This document shows, piece after piece, positions 8,867 through 17,746 of a DNA stretch of 64,000 nucleotides (positions are counted from its first letter, which is position 1; the number at the start of each line of letters is the position of its first letter). The notes under the pieces were generated by a model. That model ran no database searches, had not been told where the DNA came from, and saw nothing but the letters and a program-made list of their open reading frames with translations. Source of the stretch: Roseburia sp. (GTDB lineage: Bacteria > Bacillota > Clostridia > Lachnospirales > Lachnospiraceae). The stretch is from contig JAHZFL010000015.1 in NCBI GenBank assembly GCA_019421345.1, positions 15,068 to 79,067 on the forward strand, read 5' to 3'. Both the position numbers and the translations under genes were made by a program.

Positions 8867-9847
8867 CTACACCTTATAAAGCTCATCCGTCTTGGGCGGT
8901 TCTAAGAACCTCCGCTCATCCTCATTGAGCAGCACACGGTCATTTCCCTCTGTTGCCTTGCCGATAATCGACGCGCAAATCCCCGCCTTCTCAAGCTCCC
9001 GCTGCAAGGTCATACCATTCTCCGCAGCCATCAACATGCAGCCGCTTGAAATCAACTGATACGGATTGATGCCGAAAAACTCACAGACCTCCACTGTTTC
9101 CTGCCGGATCGGAATCTTCTTCACATCAATCTCAAGACCAACGCCGGAAGCCTCTGCCATTTCCCAGAGTGCACCGAAAATGCCGCCCTCCGTCACATCG
9201 TGCATCGCGCAAACACCGCACCGGACGGCAATCTCTGCCTCCGGGAGCACGGACAGAAAGCAGTCCAATCCCTTTGCGCTTTCGATAAACGGCACGGAAA
9301 ACCGCTCGCGCAGCCTCTCCTCCTGCTCCTTTGCGATGATCGACGTTCCCTCGATCCCGATCCACTTTGTCACGAGAATATCCATTCCCGCTCTTGCGCC
9401 TGCCGTAGATATGACTTTTCCGTCCTTGACCTTTCCGACGCCGCAGACAGTGATGATCGCCTGATTAACTGCCGCGGTCACCTCCGTATGCCCGCCCATG
9501 ACCTGCACGTCCGCCGCCTGACACGCCTCCTCGACCTGCGCCATGATCTCCTTTAATCCTGCTTCGGTCGTATCTTCCGGCAGCAAAATCGTAAGCAGAA
9601 CGCCGATCGGCGCAGCTCCGGCGCTTGCCAGATCATTTAAGGTGATCTGGATTGCCAGCTTGCCTATATCCTCCACGGTTCCGGTGATCGGATCAGTCGA
9701 CAGCACGAACATCTCGTCCGCGGCAAGCTTGACCGCGGCGCAATCCTCTCCGACGCCGGCGCCCAAGACTACCTCCTGCCGTTTCGTATGCAGTTGCTTT
9801 AACACACTGCGCTTTAACACGTTTTCCGGTATTTTTCCTATTTTCAT
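8867..9847 (-). CDS. AIR synthase-related (PurM/HypE-like) protein
   Basis: 326-aa member of the PurM/HypE ATP-binding superfamily. The N-terminal GAGVGEDCAAV and STDPITGTVEDIGKLAIQITLNDLASAGA stretches and the MGGHTEVT segment are superfamily hallmarks. It lacks the C-terminal Cys-containing tail that HypE needs for cyanation, and no hyp genes are nearby, so hydrogenase maturation is unlikely to be its role. It sits 17 nt upstream of the Lrp-aminotransferase pair in the same direction. True function unknown. Confidence 0.8.
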   Translation of the reverse strand: MKIGKIPENVLKRSVLKQLHTKRQEVVLGAGVGEDCAAVKLAADEMFVLSTDPITGTVEDIGKLAIQITLNDLASAGAAPIGVLLTILLPEDTTEAGLKEIMAQVEEACQAADVQVMGGHTEVTAAVNQAIITVCGVGKVKDGKVISTAGARAGMDILVTKWIGIEGTSIIAKEQEERLRERFSVPFIESAKGLDCFLSVLPEAEIAVRCGVCAMHDVTEGGIFGALWEMAEASGVGLEIDVKKIPIRQETVEVCEFFGINPYQLISSGCMLMAAENGMTLQRELEKAGICASIIGKATEGNDRVLLNEDERRFLEPPKTDELYKV

Positions 9848-9877
9848 CTATCCGCTCCAAATATCATCCTTCATGGT

Positions 9878-9912
9878 ATTTAAGGCTGTCTCGTTGCGAG
9901 GCAGCCTTATTA
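9878..9912. terminator. Hairpin between the VanW gene and the PurM-like gene
   Basis: GGCTGTCTCG-TTG-CGAGGCAGCC is a strong stem with one mismatch. There is only a short T-run on either side, so it is a weak or bidirectional terminator at best. Confidence 0.45.
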
Positions 9913-9926
9913 CGTTCAATTTTCTG

Positions 9927-11471
9927 TTATTGTCCTGCCGGAGGCTGACCTGCGTCTGCCGGCGGTGCCGCGGGCGGCTGGCTGCCGTCTACCGGCGGTG
10001 CCGGCGGAGGCGTCGGATTTAAGATCGCATTTGCACTCGCGGTATAAGGAGATACCGCCGCGTAAATCGTAGCCTCATCTCCGGTCGCGATCGCCGCCCC
10101 GATCGTTGCGGCAACATTTGCATCCGGCGTCGCAGTGCCGACATTTACGATCTTTGGCGATGCCCGGTAAGTGCTCTTATTGAACACCTCACGGCTTTCC
10201 TCCACACCGTCTACCGTAACAACCTTCCACAGTCTTGCTACATATCCGACGTGCGAGCCCTGCGCCACCCCGATATATCCGACCGGATGTGATGTCGCAA
10301 CAAACTGAACTCCCGGATCCTGTCTTGATACGATCTCACTCTCGTAAGTCACCACGCGGTTTTTCGGTCTCGTCTCATCTCCGTAAATATTAAAATAAAG
10401 GTCTTTCCCGACCGTATAGCCCTCGATATAAATCGGGCTGTCATAATTATTGACAAAGCAAAGGTCCTTATAATCTCCTGCAATCGCCGCATCCATAGAC
10501 GGCTTGACATAGCCTACGACCATAGAGTGATTAAAGCGCTCTGTAATCTCAAGCTCCGCCAGGATCACTGCGTTATACAGGGTAGTAGAGACCTGACACA
10601 CACCGCCGCCGTAAGACTCTACCGTCTGCCCGTTCTCATAGGCGCCCGCCAGCTTATAGCCCATAGACGCATCCAGCGGTCCAATCGCGTCCGCAACGGA
10701 AAATTCCTCGCCCGGATACAAAACCGTACCGTCGATCAGCTCCGCCGCAAGCGTAATATTCGCACAGCGGTTTGCATTGGAATCCTTATAATTTGTGCTG
10801 TAGCCGCCCAGCAGATCCTCAATGACAGACAGCTCCTCCTTACTACCGCGGGGTTCTACGATCTTTGCCACCAGCGGAAGTTCTGCAGCCGCTCCGTCCC
10901 ATTCCTCTCTCACAAACGAAGTGATAGCGGCTGCCGATTCCTTGACGTTCACGGCAATCCCCTGCTCCCCCGGCACAAACACAAAGCTGCCGTTTTTGCG
11001 CTCCAGACCGTTGTCTACCGCCTCCTGATCCAGCTCCTTCGCCTTCTCCTCCAATACCTCTGCAACCTTGGCATGGTCGACGGAGAGACGCAGCTCGATC
11101 ACCTTCTCCCCCTGCTCTAAGTCCTTCTTATCCTTATATCTCTTAATAAGATTCCCGCTTCTACCAACATCCAGAGCCGCATCGATAATACTCATGTCCG
11201 AAAAGGAAACTCCAAGCTCCTCTCCCGTCACCTCCACGCTCTTGCCGCCCACCGACAGCGTAAGCTCCGCACTGTCCGCTTCCTGCACATAGGTATCCAC
11301 TGCATCCGCGGCTTCCTCTCTCGTCATGCCGCCTACATAAATGCTTCCTATATAGACGCCCTCTGCGATCGTCTCGCTCTCCGCTGCCTGTGCAGTGACC
11401 GGAATCGCCAAAAGCAGACCTGCAAATACCGCCGCTTTCGGCAGCATCAAACATCTGTTTTTCTTCTTCAT
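9927..11471 (-). CDS. VanW-domain cell-wall protein with Pro-rich tail
   Basis: 514-aa exported protein. A signal peptide spans about residues 1-29 (ending in AQA). It is followed by a PG_binding_4-type region and then a VanW domain (about 219-350), recognisable by VLYPGEEFSVADAIGP and the YGGGVCQVSTTLYNA motif. The last 35 residues are rich in Pro, Ala, Gly and Gln, with repeated PP(A/V)DG/AGQPP units, and may pass through the wall. VanW is named after vancomycin-resistance clusters, but no van genes are here; a role in peptidoglycan attachment or remodelling is inference. Confidence 0.87.
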   Translation of the reverse strand: MKKKNRCLMLPKAAVFAGLLLAIPVTAQAAESETIAEGVYIGSIYVGGMTREEAADAVDTYVQEADSAELTLSVGGKSVEVTGEELGVSFSDMSIIDAALDVGRSGNLIKRYKDKKDLEQGEKVIELRLSVDHAKVAEVLEEKAKELDQEAVDNGLERKNGSFVFVPGEQGIAVNVKESAAAITSFVREEWDGAAAELPLVAKIVEPRGSKEELSVIEDLLGGYSTNYKDSNANRCANITLAAELIDGTVLYPGEEFSVADAIGPLDASMGYKLAGAYENGQTVESYGGGVCQVSTTLYNAVILAELEITERFNHSMVVGYVKPSMDAAIAGDYKDLCFVNNYDSPIYIEGYTVGKDLYFNIYGDETRPKNRVVTYESEIVSRQDPGVQFVATSHPVGYIGVAQGSHVGYVARLWKVVTVDGVEESREVFNKSTYRASPKIVNVGTATPDANVAATIGAAIATGDEATIYAAVSPYTASANAILNPTPPPAPPVDGSQPPAAPPADAGQPPAGQ

Positions 11472-11590
11472 TCTTTCCCCTCTGATTTTTTCTGTGCGCC
11501 CACCATGCGCTATTTTCCCATATTTCCGTTACTTTCGTCTTATTTTAACATACCCGCTTTCTTTTTCAAGATGCAGAACCACGAATATAT

Positions 11591-11619
11591 TTGACGCGCC
11601 CTGTTATTTTTAGTATATT
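11591..11619 (+). promoter_or_regulatory. Sigma-A-type promoter reading toward the gene at 11768
   Basis: TTGACG (11591-11596) and TATATT (11614-11619) are 17 bp apart. Transcription would begin near 11626, giving a leader of about 140 nt that is antisense to the whole small peptide gene at 11620-11724. Confidence 0.55.
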
Positions 11620-11724
11620 TTACATGAACGCTGTCAGTATCGTTGTAAGCAGCATCGTTCCTACGATCACAACGATGACCGCTGCCAGCAGTTTACGGTT
11701 TTTCTTTTTACCAAAATCGTACAT
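11620..11724 (-). CDS. 34-residue single-pass membrane peptide
   Basis: A short gene with a very good ribosome site (GGAGGAAACT before ATG). It encodes 34 residues: a basic, polar N terminus (MYDFGKKKNRK) and one long hydrophobic helix (about residues 12-33), ending in TAA. The layout recalls small stress-related membrane peptides such as Prli42, but I cannot show homology. It is divergent from the gene at 11768, with 43 bp between the two start codons, and that gene's predicted leader overlaps it in antisense. Confidence 0.6.
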   Translation of the reverse strand: MYDFGKKKNRKLLAAVIVVIVGTMLLTTILTAFM

Positions 11725-11767
11725 AGTTTCCTCCATTTGCCATAATTACCACAAGAAAGGATTGCTT

Positions 11768-12385
11768 ATGATATTTTTAGGACTGTTTATCTTTTTTATC
11801 TTTCTGCTTGCCTACTACCGCAAAAAAGGTCTGCGTGACCAGGAGAACATCGAAGAAGCCTTCTGGGAACGCGAAAATGAGGCAAATCATGTCCGCCGCA
11901 AGGACATCAGCAGTCTCCCCTATATTACCATACCTTTAGAGAAATTTCCAATCAATATCTGCGATGACCCCAAATTAATCGCATCCGAAGCAAAATTAAA
12001 GCAGCTTTCCGACTGTCGGATTTTAAATCTTGAACATCAGAGCAACACCGATCTGAAAATGCTCTACGGTCCTGCCAATCTGGAAGCCCTTACGGAATGC
12101 GGCGAGCATTTTACAGACTTATGCCGGACGCTTGTTTCCTATGCGCAGGTGCTGTGCGACCTCAATTATCACCGCGAAGCGCAGACCGTGCTTGAATTTG
12201 GTATCGACTGCGGCTCCGATCACAGCAAAAATTATGAGCTTTTGGCGTCACTCTATCAGGAACAGGAAAATACCGCACGGCTTAAGGAACTCCTTGCCAA
12301 TGCCAAGACCCTCCGCACCCCGATGAAAGCTTCTATCATTTCTCATCTTGAGGATGCGCTGGCAGCCTGCCGTACTGCGCAATAA
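11768..12385 (+). CDS. Membrane-anchored protein of unknown function
   Basis: 205 aa starting at the ATG after AGAAAGGATTGCTT. Residues 2-17 are a hydrophobic anchor (MIFLGLFIFFIFLLAYYRK); the rest is soluble and mostly helical. It contains an ILNLEHQSNTDLKMLYG segment and a TPR-like C-terminal half (about 125-195) with paired helices such as LVSYAQVLCDLNYHREAQTVLEFG. I recognise no enzyme motif. Its last 50 bp overlap the 3' end of the convergent exonuclease gene. One of the few plus-strand genes in this half of the window. Confidence 0.75.
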   Translation: MIFLGLFIFFIFLLAYYRKKGLRDQENIEEAFWERENEANHVRRKDISSLPYITIPLEKFPINICDDPKLIASEAKLKQLSDCRILNLEHQSNTDLKMLYGPANLEALTECGEHFTDLCRTLVSYAQVLCDLNYHREAQTVLEFGIDCGSDHSKNYELLASLYQEQENTARLKELLANAKTLRTPMKASIISHLEDALAACRTAQ

Positions 12386-13067
12386 GGCGGTCTGCCAGCC
12401 TTGACGCCTCGCTGCGCGTCATTTCGTTTTCCAATTCACTGATCTTAATTCCATAGTGCGCAGCATATCTTCTCAGGTATTCAAGCTGGCGTCCGGTCGC
12501 GGGCGTCTGTTTTTTTGCCTGATAACGGAGCGGCTGCGGTACAAATGCCTCCGCATGGTCTGCGCCATAGCGTGCCTTTAACCGCTCCATTATACAGAAG
12601 GTCTCCACCGCGTCATCCAGCGCCCGGTGCGCTCGCGCTCGCGCGATTCCAAAATATTCACACAAATTTGCCAGATCCTTCTTCTGTTCGGGCGGTAGGA
12701 ATTGTCTTGCCAGCTTTAATGTGTCAACCGCCGTACGCTCAAAGGAAAATGCATGATTGGCCGCCCACTGCTTCAAAAAGCTGTAGTCAAAGATCACATT
12801 CTGTCCGACGAGAATATCCTCCCCCATAAAATCGAAAAATTCCTCCATCGCCTCCTTCGGATCACGCCCCGCTTTTACCATATCCGGCGTAATACCGGTC
12901 AGCTCTGTGATCTTCTCCGGCAGCCTCCTTCCCGTAAAAAGCAGCGCGCCGCAGGTCGCCGTAATCTCACCGCCGCGCACACGCACCGCTCCCGTCTCAA
13001 TAATAGCGTCCGTTTTTGCATTTAAACCGGTCATCTCAAGATCGATCACCGTATAATCCTCTAACAA
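12336..13067 (-). CDS. DnaQ-like 3'-5' exonuclease (PolC-type)
   Basis: 243-aa DEDDh exonuclease, related to the proofreading domain of DNA polymerase III. ExoI motif VIDLEMTG, ExoII segment GQNVIFDYSFL and ExoIII HRALDDAVET are present. The C-terminal 70 residues (QLEYLRRYAAHYG onward) form an extra helical region found in stand-alone clostridial versions. The start appears to be TTG, with AAAGGA about 12 nt upstream. The 3' end overlaps a convergent gene by 50 bp. Confidence 0.87.
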   Translation of the reverse strand: MLEDYTVIDLEMTGLNAKTDAIIETGAVRVRGGEITATCGALLFTGRRLPEKITELTGITPDMVKAGRDPKEAMEEFFDFMGEDILVGQNVIFDYSFLKQWAANHAFSFERTAVDTLKLARQFLPPEQKKDLANLCEYFGIARARAHRALDDAVETFCIMERLKARYGADHAEAFVPQPLRYQAKKQTPATGRQLEYLRRYAAHYGIKISELENEMTRSEASRLADRLIAQYGRLPAHPQDEK

Positions 13068-13088
13068 TCTATTGTCACGTCCTTTCGA

Positions 13089-14852
13089 TTATTCCTGCTC
13101 TACTTCTGTAATATACCTGCAATACGCCTGACGGTCAAGCTCATTCCGTCTCGTGTAGTCAAACAGGACATACACCGGCTGCGCGCTGCGCGGCGGCAGC
13201 GTCCTGACGGACTGCTGCCCCAGCCCGATAAACTCATAGGAAAACCGTTCGACATGCGAAAGCTTTCCGCTTTTGCACCACGCTCTTGTGAGCGCTTTCC
13301 ACTCTGACAGCTCGTCCGCCCACGTTGGACGGCTTTTCATATTTTCCCTCGCATACAGATCAAAAATCAGACTTTCTCTGATTACAGACGCAGCCCCCTT
13401 TGCCTCCTCCTTGGCAAACGCAAGCAAAATCTCCGCACGGCGCATTCTTGTATGGCTCATCGCAAAATACCCCCTGCGCTCATAAAATGCGCCAAGCCGC
13501 TGATACATGGCAAACGCACTGTCAAACTGCGTTCCCAAAAGCTGCATCGTCACCTGATACTGCCCGCTGTTGTAATAAACCTCCAGCATTTCCTCTGCTT
13601 GACGGATGCGCAGCACATCCGCAAACGGCAGCCATTTTGTCTCAAGCACCTCATACGGCGGCTTTGTGCGATACTTCATACCGTACTCCCCCGCGTGCTC
13701 ATACAGATAAGAGCCCTTTAGCACCTTTAAGAAGCCAAGCTGCAGTTGATCGGGCAGCCACGCGTACACCTCGTCAAACGAACGCCCAAAGGTATCGTAG
13801 TCCTCATACGGCAGTCCGGCGATCAAGTCCAGATGCTGATGAATATTTCTTCCCGCCTTCACACGCTCCACACGTTCTCCAAGCCGCTTAAGATCCATCG
13901 TGCGGTGAATCTCAAAGATCGTCGCGTCATTTGTTGACTGCACGCCGATCTCAAGCTGCACCAGTCCCGGACGCATCGACGCAAGCAGCTTTAATTCTTC
14001 CTCCGTCAGCAAATCCGCCGAAATCTCAAAATGAAAATTTGTCACCCCATTGTCATGCTCCGCAAGAAAACGCCAGATTCCCATTGCGTGCTCATGCTTA
14101 CAGTTAAAGGTTCTGTCCACAAATTTTACCTGAGGTACTTTCTTTTCCAAGAAAAATGCAAGCTCCTTTTCTACCATGCGAAGATCGCGGAAACGTAGCT
14201 GCTTATCCACAGATGACAGACAGTAGCTGCACCTAAACGGGCAGCCGCGGCTCGATTCATAATAGATGATCCGGTTGGAGAAATCCTCCAGCTCCTCATA
14301 GCAGAACGGAATCTGACTGAGTGCAAGCGGCGCACACTCTGCGGTACGGCAAACTCCCTCTCCGCTGCGGTATACGATTCCCGCAATCTCTGAAAGCCTC
14401 CCGCCGCATACCTGCTCGGAACAAGCCCTAAAAGGCGCCCCGCCGCACTCCGTGTCTGCATAGTGCGCACAGAGCTCCAAAAATGTCTGCTCACCCTCCC
14501 CCAGCATCACGCCGAAAACTGCCGGATTCCTTTCAAGAAACGCTTCCGTCTCATAGGAAACCTCCGGTCCTCCCACCCAGATCGGCACATCGGGACACAG
14601 CTTATGAAATTCCTCCGCCAATTCCTCCACATACGAAATATTCCAGATATAGCAGGAAAAACAAAGTACCCCTGGCTTCTCCCTATAAATTCCCGCCAGT
14701 ATATCCTCGATCTGATGATTGATCGTGTATTCTTTTATCACGATGTCCGTCTCTGTTTCCTGATATGCCCTTGCGTATGCGCGCAGACTGTAAACTGCCG
14801 GATTGGAATGAATGTACTTCGCGTTGACTGCGGTCAATAATATCTTTGTCAT
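13089..14852 (-). CDS. B12-binding domain radical SAM protein (DUF4080 type)
   Basis: 587-aa radical SAM enzyme. The N-terminal 130 residues form a cobalamin-binding-like Rossmann domain. The [4Fe-4S] motif CPFRCSYC uses Cys204, Cys208 and Cys211. The C-terminal region (about 380-587) matches the DUF4080 extension of a clostridial family of unknown reaction. An inverted repeat (TGAGGT...ACCTCA) sits in its leader at 14875-14897. Substrate unknown. Confidence 0.88.
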   Translation of the reverse strand: MTKILLTAVNAKYIHSNPAVYSLRAYARAYQETETDIVIKEYTINHQIEDILAGIYREKPGVLCFSCYIWNISYVEELAEEFHKLCPDVPIWVGGPEVSYETEAFLERNPAVFGVMLGEGEQTFLELCAHYADTECGGAPFRACSEQVCGGRLSEIAGIVYRSGEGVCRTAECAPLALSQIPFCYEELEDFSNRIIYYESSRGCPFRCSYCLSSVDKQLRFRDLRMVEKELAFFLEKKVPQVKFVDRTFNCKHEHAMGIWRFLAEHDNGVTNFHFEISADLLTEEELKLLASMRPGLVQLEIGVQSTNDATIFEIHRTMDLKRLGERVERVKAGRNIHQHLDLIAGLPYEDYDTFGRSFDEVYAWLPDQLQLGFLKVLKGSYLYEHAGEYGMKYRTKPPYEVLETKWLPFADVLRIRQAEEMLEVYYNSGQYQVTMQLLGTQFDSAFAMYQRLGAFYERRGYFAMSHTRMRRAEILLAFAKEEAKGAASVIRESLIFDLYARENMKSRPTWADELSEWKALTRAWCKSGKLSHVERFSYEFIGLGQQSVRTLPPRSAQPVYVLFDYTRRNELDRQAYCRYITEVEQE

Positions 14853-14907
14853 CTCTTATCTCTCCTTTGATTTTTGAGGTTATGTCCTATGACCTCACGC
14901 ACAGAAA

Positions 14908-14953
14908 GCAGGACCGCCGCGGAGCAAAAATTTTTCTCCGCAGACAGTCCTGC
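14908..14953 (-). terminator. Terminator after the MntP-like gene
   Basis: A long hairpin with arms GCAGGAC-GTCTGCGGAG and CTCCGCGGC-GTCCTGC, followed by TTTCT on the minus strand. It ends the TetR-exporter-MntP-like gene run. Confidence 0.65.
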
Positions 14954-14964
14954 CGTTGTTCTTT

Positions 14965-15549
14965 TTATACATAGTGCAAAATATGACGCACGACCACATC
15001 CGCGCCCGCGATCCAAAGAAGAAATGCACCGGCAATATACGCCTTTGTCTTATGGACAAAGCCAAAATGATACCCCACATACATCCCCGTGATCACAACT
15101 GCCACAGTCAGACACGCACCCGTAACAAGCATCAAGAGCAGATCTGTGCGTAAAAAGCCAAATGCGATTCCCGCAAGCAGCGTATAGATACTCGTTCCCG
15201 CCGCCATTTTCCAGAAGCTTGCCATGTGAAGCGTCTCCTCCCTGCGCTCATTGATGCGCTCATTTCGCACTGCCTTGAAAAGCAGCCGGACGCCCAGTGC
15301 AAAAAAGATCACTGCCGCTATCACCAGTCCGATCAAGCTCTCATCATGCGTCATTCTGCTATGGTAAAGAAGGACAGACGCCCCGTTTCCGATTGCCAGA
15401 GCCACAAGCTGCCATACACCCGCCAGTACACAGATAACAATTAACTGCTTTTTATCGACTCGCGCAACCAGTGACCCCTGACATTCCATCGCCGCAAAAA
15501 TATCGAGTGAAATTCCTGCTATGATCAGAAAATTTTCTATCCAGTTCAT
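14965..15549 (-). CDS. MntP-like (putative manganese efflux) membrane protein
   Basis: 194 aa with about six transmembrane helices in two related halves, as in the MntP/DUF204 family. The first half starts with SLDIFAAMECQGSLVARV, corresponding to the conserved Asp-containing helix of manganese exporters, and the second has an Asp near WIAGADVVVRH. The start is the ATG after GGAGAGGGCGG. It is the last of a four-gene run. Whether it exports Mn(II) is inferred from the family only; the motif is divergent. Confidence 0.65.
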   Translation of the reverse strand: MNWIENFLIIAGISLDIFAAMECQGSLVARVDKKQLIVICVLAGVWQLVALAIGNGASVLLYHSRMTHDESLIGLVIAAVIFFALGVRLLFKAVRNERINERREETLHMASFWKMAAGTSIYTLLAGIAFGFLRTDLLLMLVTGACLTVAVVITGMYVGYHFGFVHKTKAYIAGAFLLWIAGADVVVRHILHYV

Positions 15550-15624
15550 CCGCCCTCTCCCCCATATCCGTTCCTTTCCATTATACGCTCTCTGAAAAGA
15601 CACATCAAATGCAAATTTCAAAAA

Positions 15625-17709
15625 CTATCTTTTCTCTGCTTTTATAGCGTCTGTCTTATAGATAAACTTCACGCTTCCATTGACGCCGTCCGCAATGCCG
15701 CTGTAATTCTGATAAGCCTCTCCTCCGTCGATGACCTTTTGTACACGGTCAAGAAGCGGTTCGATGTCACCGTTATATGCATGGACGATTTTGGAAATTC
15801 CTTCCTCATTGAAGGTCACAATGCCGTCCGCAAGCTCGTGCGCGCCTTCGCCCAGTGTGCCGACGCCATCTACGATCGCACCTGTTCCGCTCTGCAGCTT
15901 ACCTGCTCCGTCCTTTAACGCATTCACGCCGTTCACAAGCTCCGGCACCTTTGCGGCGAGGGCTTGTGTTCCGGTGCTTAACGCCGCCGCACCCGTCACA
16001 AGACTGTAACCGTTTGCCTGTGTCGTCTCGATCGAATCCGCGATCTTATTTTTCGTCGTCTCAATACCCGTGACAAGTGCGCCTGCCGCCGCCTGCTTTG
16101 ATGCGCTCTGACATGCACTTACGACACCGGCTGCCGTCGTGTCCGCTCCCTGTGCTGCAATGCCGCCTGTCACACCGCTTGCGATCGTTTCAAGCCCTGC
16201 CATCACCTGCTCGTGGATCGCTGCCTGATTCGCCCCGCGAAATTGCGCCAGCGCCGCCTGATAATCAGCCACGCTCATCTGCGTCAGATCAAGCCCCTGC
16301 CCCTGTGCATACTGCATAAATGCCTGTTCCGACGACGCGGCAAACAGCGCCTGATACAGAGCAGTCGGATTGCCGGATGCATCGGTCGCAAGAGACTGTG
16401 CGATCATGCCCGTGCTCTGGTTCATCGCATCGGTAAAACTCTGTTTTGCCGAATTAAAAATCATATTGTAGGTATCTGATCCGGGTGCAAACGTCGCATC
16501 TACGGAAGCCTGCGCCTGTGCGGCGTATGCCGCCTTCTCCTCCTCAGTCAATGCCGTTCGCAGCGTTGTATCCAGCGCGGCAATGCCGTTGTTGATCGCC
16601 TGCGCGCTTGTATTGAGCTCATTCGCGCCGTCCGCCAGACTTCCCGCTCCGTTTTGTAAGGAGTTTACCCCGTCCGCCAGCGTATTCATGCCATTCTGAA
16701 ATTCACCAAGCTTACTTTTTAGTGTATCAACTCCGTCGGCAAGCGCCGCCGATCCATCCTCCAGCCGTCCGGTCGCATCCGTCAGGCTGTTTAGTTCATC
16801 CTCTAAGGATAAGCTGCTCCCACCCTCCGCGTGGATGAAATTTGCCGCATTCATCACAACCGTCATCGTCATATCAAGGGTAAAATCAGTGACATCCGCC
16901 GTCACCTCGAAGTATTCCGGCAGCGTGATCCCGGCGTCAAAATCACCATCCGACACCTGAAGGCTCTCCTTTAGCCCCGGCAGCGTGTAGCCGACAACCA
17001 CTTGTCTGTTTCCGTCTGCGATGACCTTGCCGTTTGTCACCTGAACGTTGCGGAAGCTGTCGTCAAGAACCATTCCGCTGATCGCCATAAACGGCACATA
17101 GACGTCTCCTGATTTTTCATGATTCGTGTAGTCAAAGCGTATTTTTACTTTTCCTGATTTTCCCGCAAGCTCCTTTGGCGCAATCTCTTTTCCATCCAGA
17201 TAATAGGTGATATTCTGCGTAATCGGCGGTTTTTTCTCCGAGGTTCCCTGATAATAAATATCATTGCCCCCTGCATTCCATGTAAGCATCTGCCCGTCCT
17301 GCGTAAAGGTTTCCTCACCCTTTACATTTTCAATGTCCTTTAATGACGACGCATCCGTGATCGTTTCCTTGCCCTCATGGTTCAGCAGATGATCGGAAAC
17401 AATCATATTTTTTGCCGCGCCCTGATCGTCTGCAATAATATAGACTGTCTCCTCCTTTCCGATCTGGGTCTCTGTGATCGTCACGCTGTCGCTTAATATA
17501 TCCTCAAGCGCATCCTCCGTCCGGCTCTGCCCGTCCGTATCGTCCGACACTACCTGCACATGCGTCTGCTTATGCTCGCCCTTCGCCTTTGCCGCACTGA
17601 CGCTTGAAACCGATATGCCTGTGCCCGCCAGCGCTACGATGAGCACTCCCGATAAAATACGAATCGCATATTTGTGTTTGAATGTTTCTTTTAATTTTTG
17701 CAGCTTCAT
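15625..17709 (-). CDS. YhgE/Pip-like surface protein with X3-Leu-X2-Gly heptads
   Basis: 694-aa exported or membrane-anchored protein. An N-terminal hydrophobic segment is followed by a large extracellular region. Two blocks of Leu-x-x-Gly heptad repeats (LADGVNSLQNGAGSLADGANEL and a later LKDGAGKLQSGTGAIVDG block) are characteristic of YhgE/Pip-type proteins that accompany membrane exporters. It lacks the C-terminal multi-helix domain of full YhgE, so it may be a secreted adaptor for the adjacent MMPL pump. Start set by AAGGTGG 10 nt upstream. Confidence 0.8.
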   Translation of the reverse strand: MKLQKLKETFKHKYAIRILSGVLIVALAGTGISVSSVSAAKAKGEHKQTHVQVVSDDTDGQSRTEDALEDILSDSVTITETQIGKEETVYIIADDQGAAKNMIVSDHLLNHEGKETITDASSLKDIENVKGEETFTQDGQMLTWNAGGNDIYYQGTSEKKPPITQNITYYLDGKEIAPKELAGKSGKVKIRFDYTNHEKSGDVYVPFMAISGMVLDDSFRNVQVTNGKVIADGNRQVVVGYTLPGLKESLQVSDGDFDAGITLPEYFEVTADVTDFTLDMTMTVVMNAANFIHAEGGSSLSLEDELNSLTDATGRLEDGSAALADGVDTLKSKLGEFQNGMNTLADGVNSLQNGAGSLADGANELNTSAQAINNGIAALDTTLRTALTEEEKAAYAAQAQASVDATFAPGSDTYNMIFNSAKQSFTDAMNQSTGMIAQSLATDASGNPTALYQALFAASSEQAFMQYAQGQGLDLTQMSVADYQAALAQFRGANQAAIHEQVMAGLETIASGVTGGIAAQGADTTAAGVVSACQSASKQAAAGALVTGIETTKNKIADSIETTQANGYSLVTGAAALSTGTQALAAKVPELVNGVNALKDGAGKLQSGTGAIVDGVGTLGEGAHELADGIVTFNEEGISKIVHAYNGDIEPLLDRVQKVIDGGEAYQNYSGIADGVNGSVKFIYKTDAIKAEKR

Positions 17710-17746
17710 GATAAAATTTCCACCTTTCCATGTTCTAAAAATCAAA

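Noticed and set aside
9878..9912. Repeat relation between this hairpin and the 193-bp element at 46.4 kb (both contain CTGTCTCGTT)
   Set aside because: The shared stretch is only ten bases and the surrounding structure differs, so chance similarity is more likely.
10527..11120. Plus-strand frame of 197 codons opposite the VanW gene
   Set aside because: It lies fully inside a well-supported minus-strand gene, is Arg/His/Leu rich without domains, and lacks a ribosome site.
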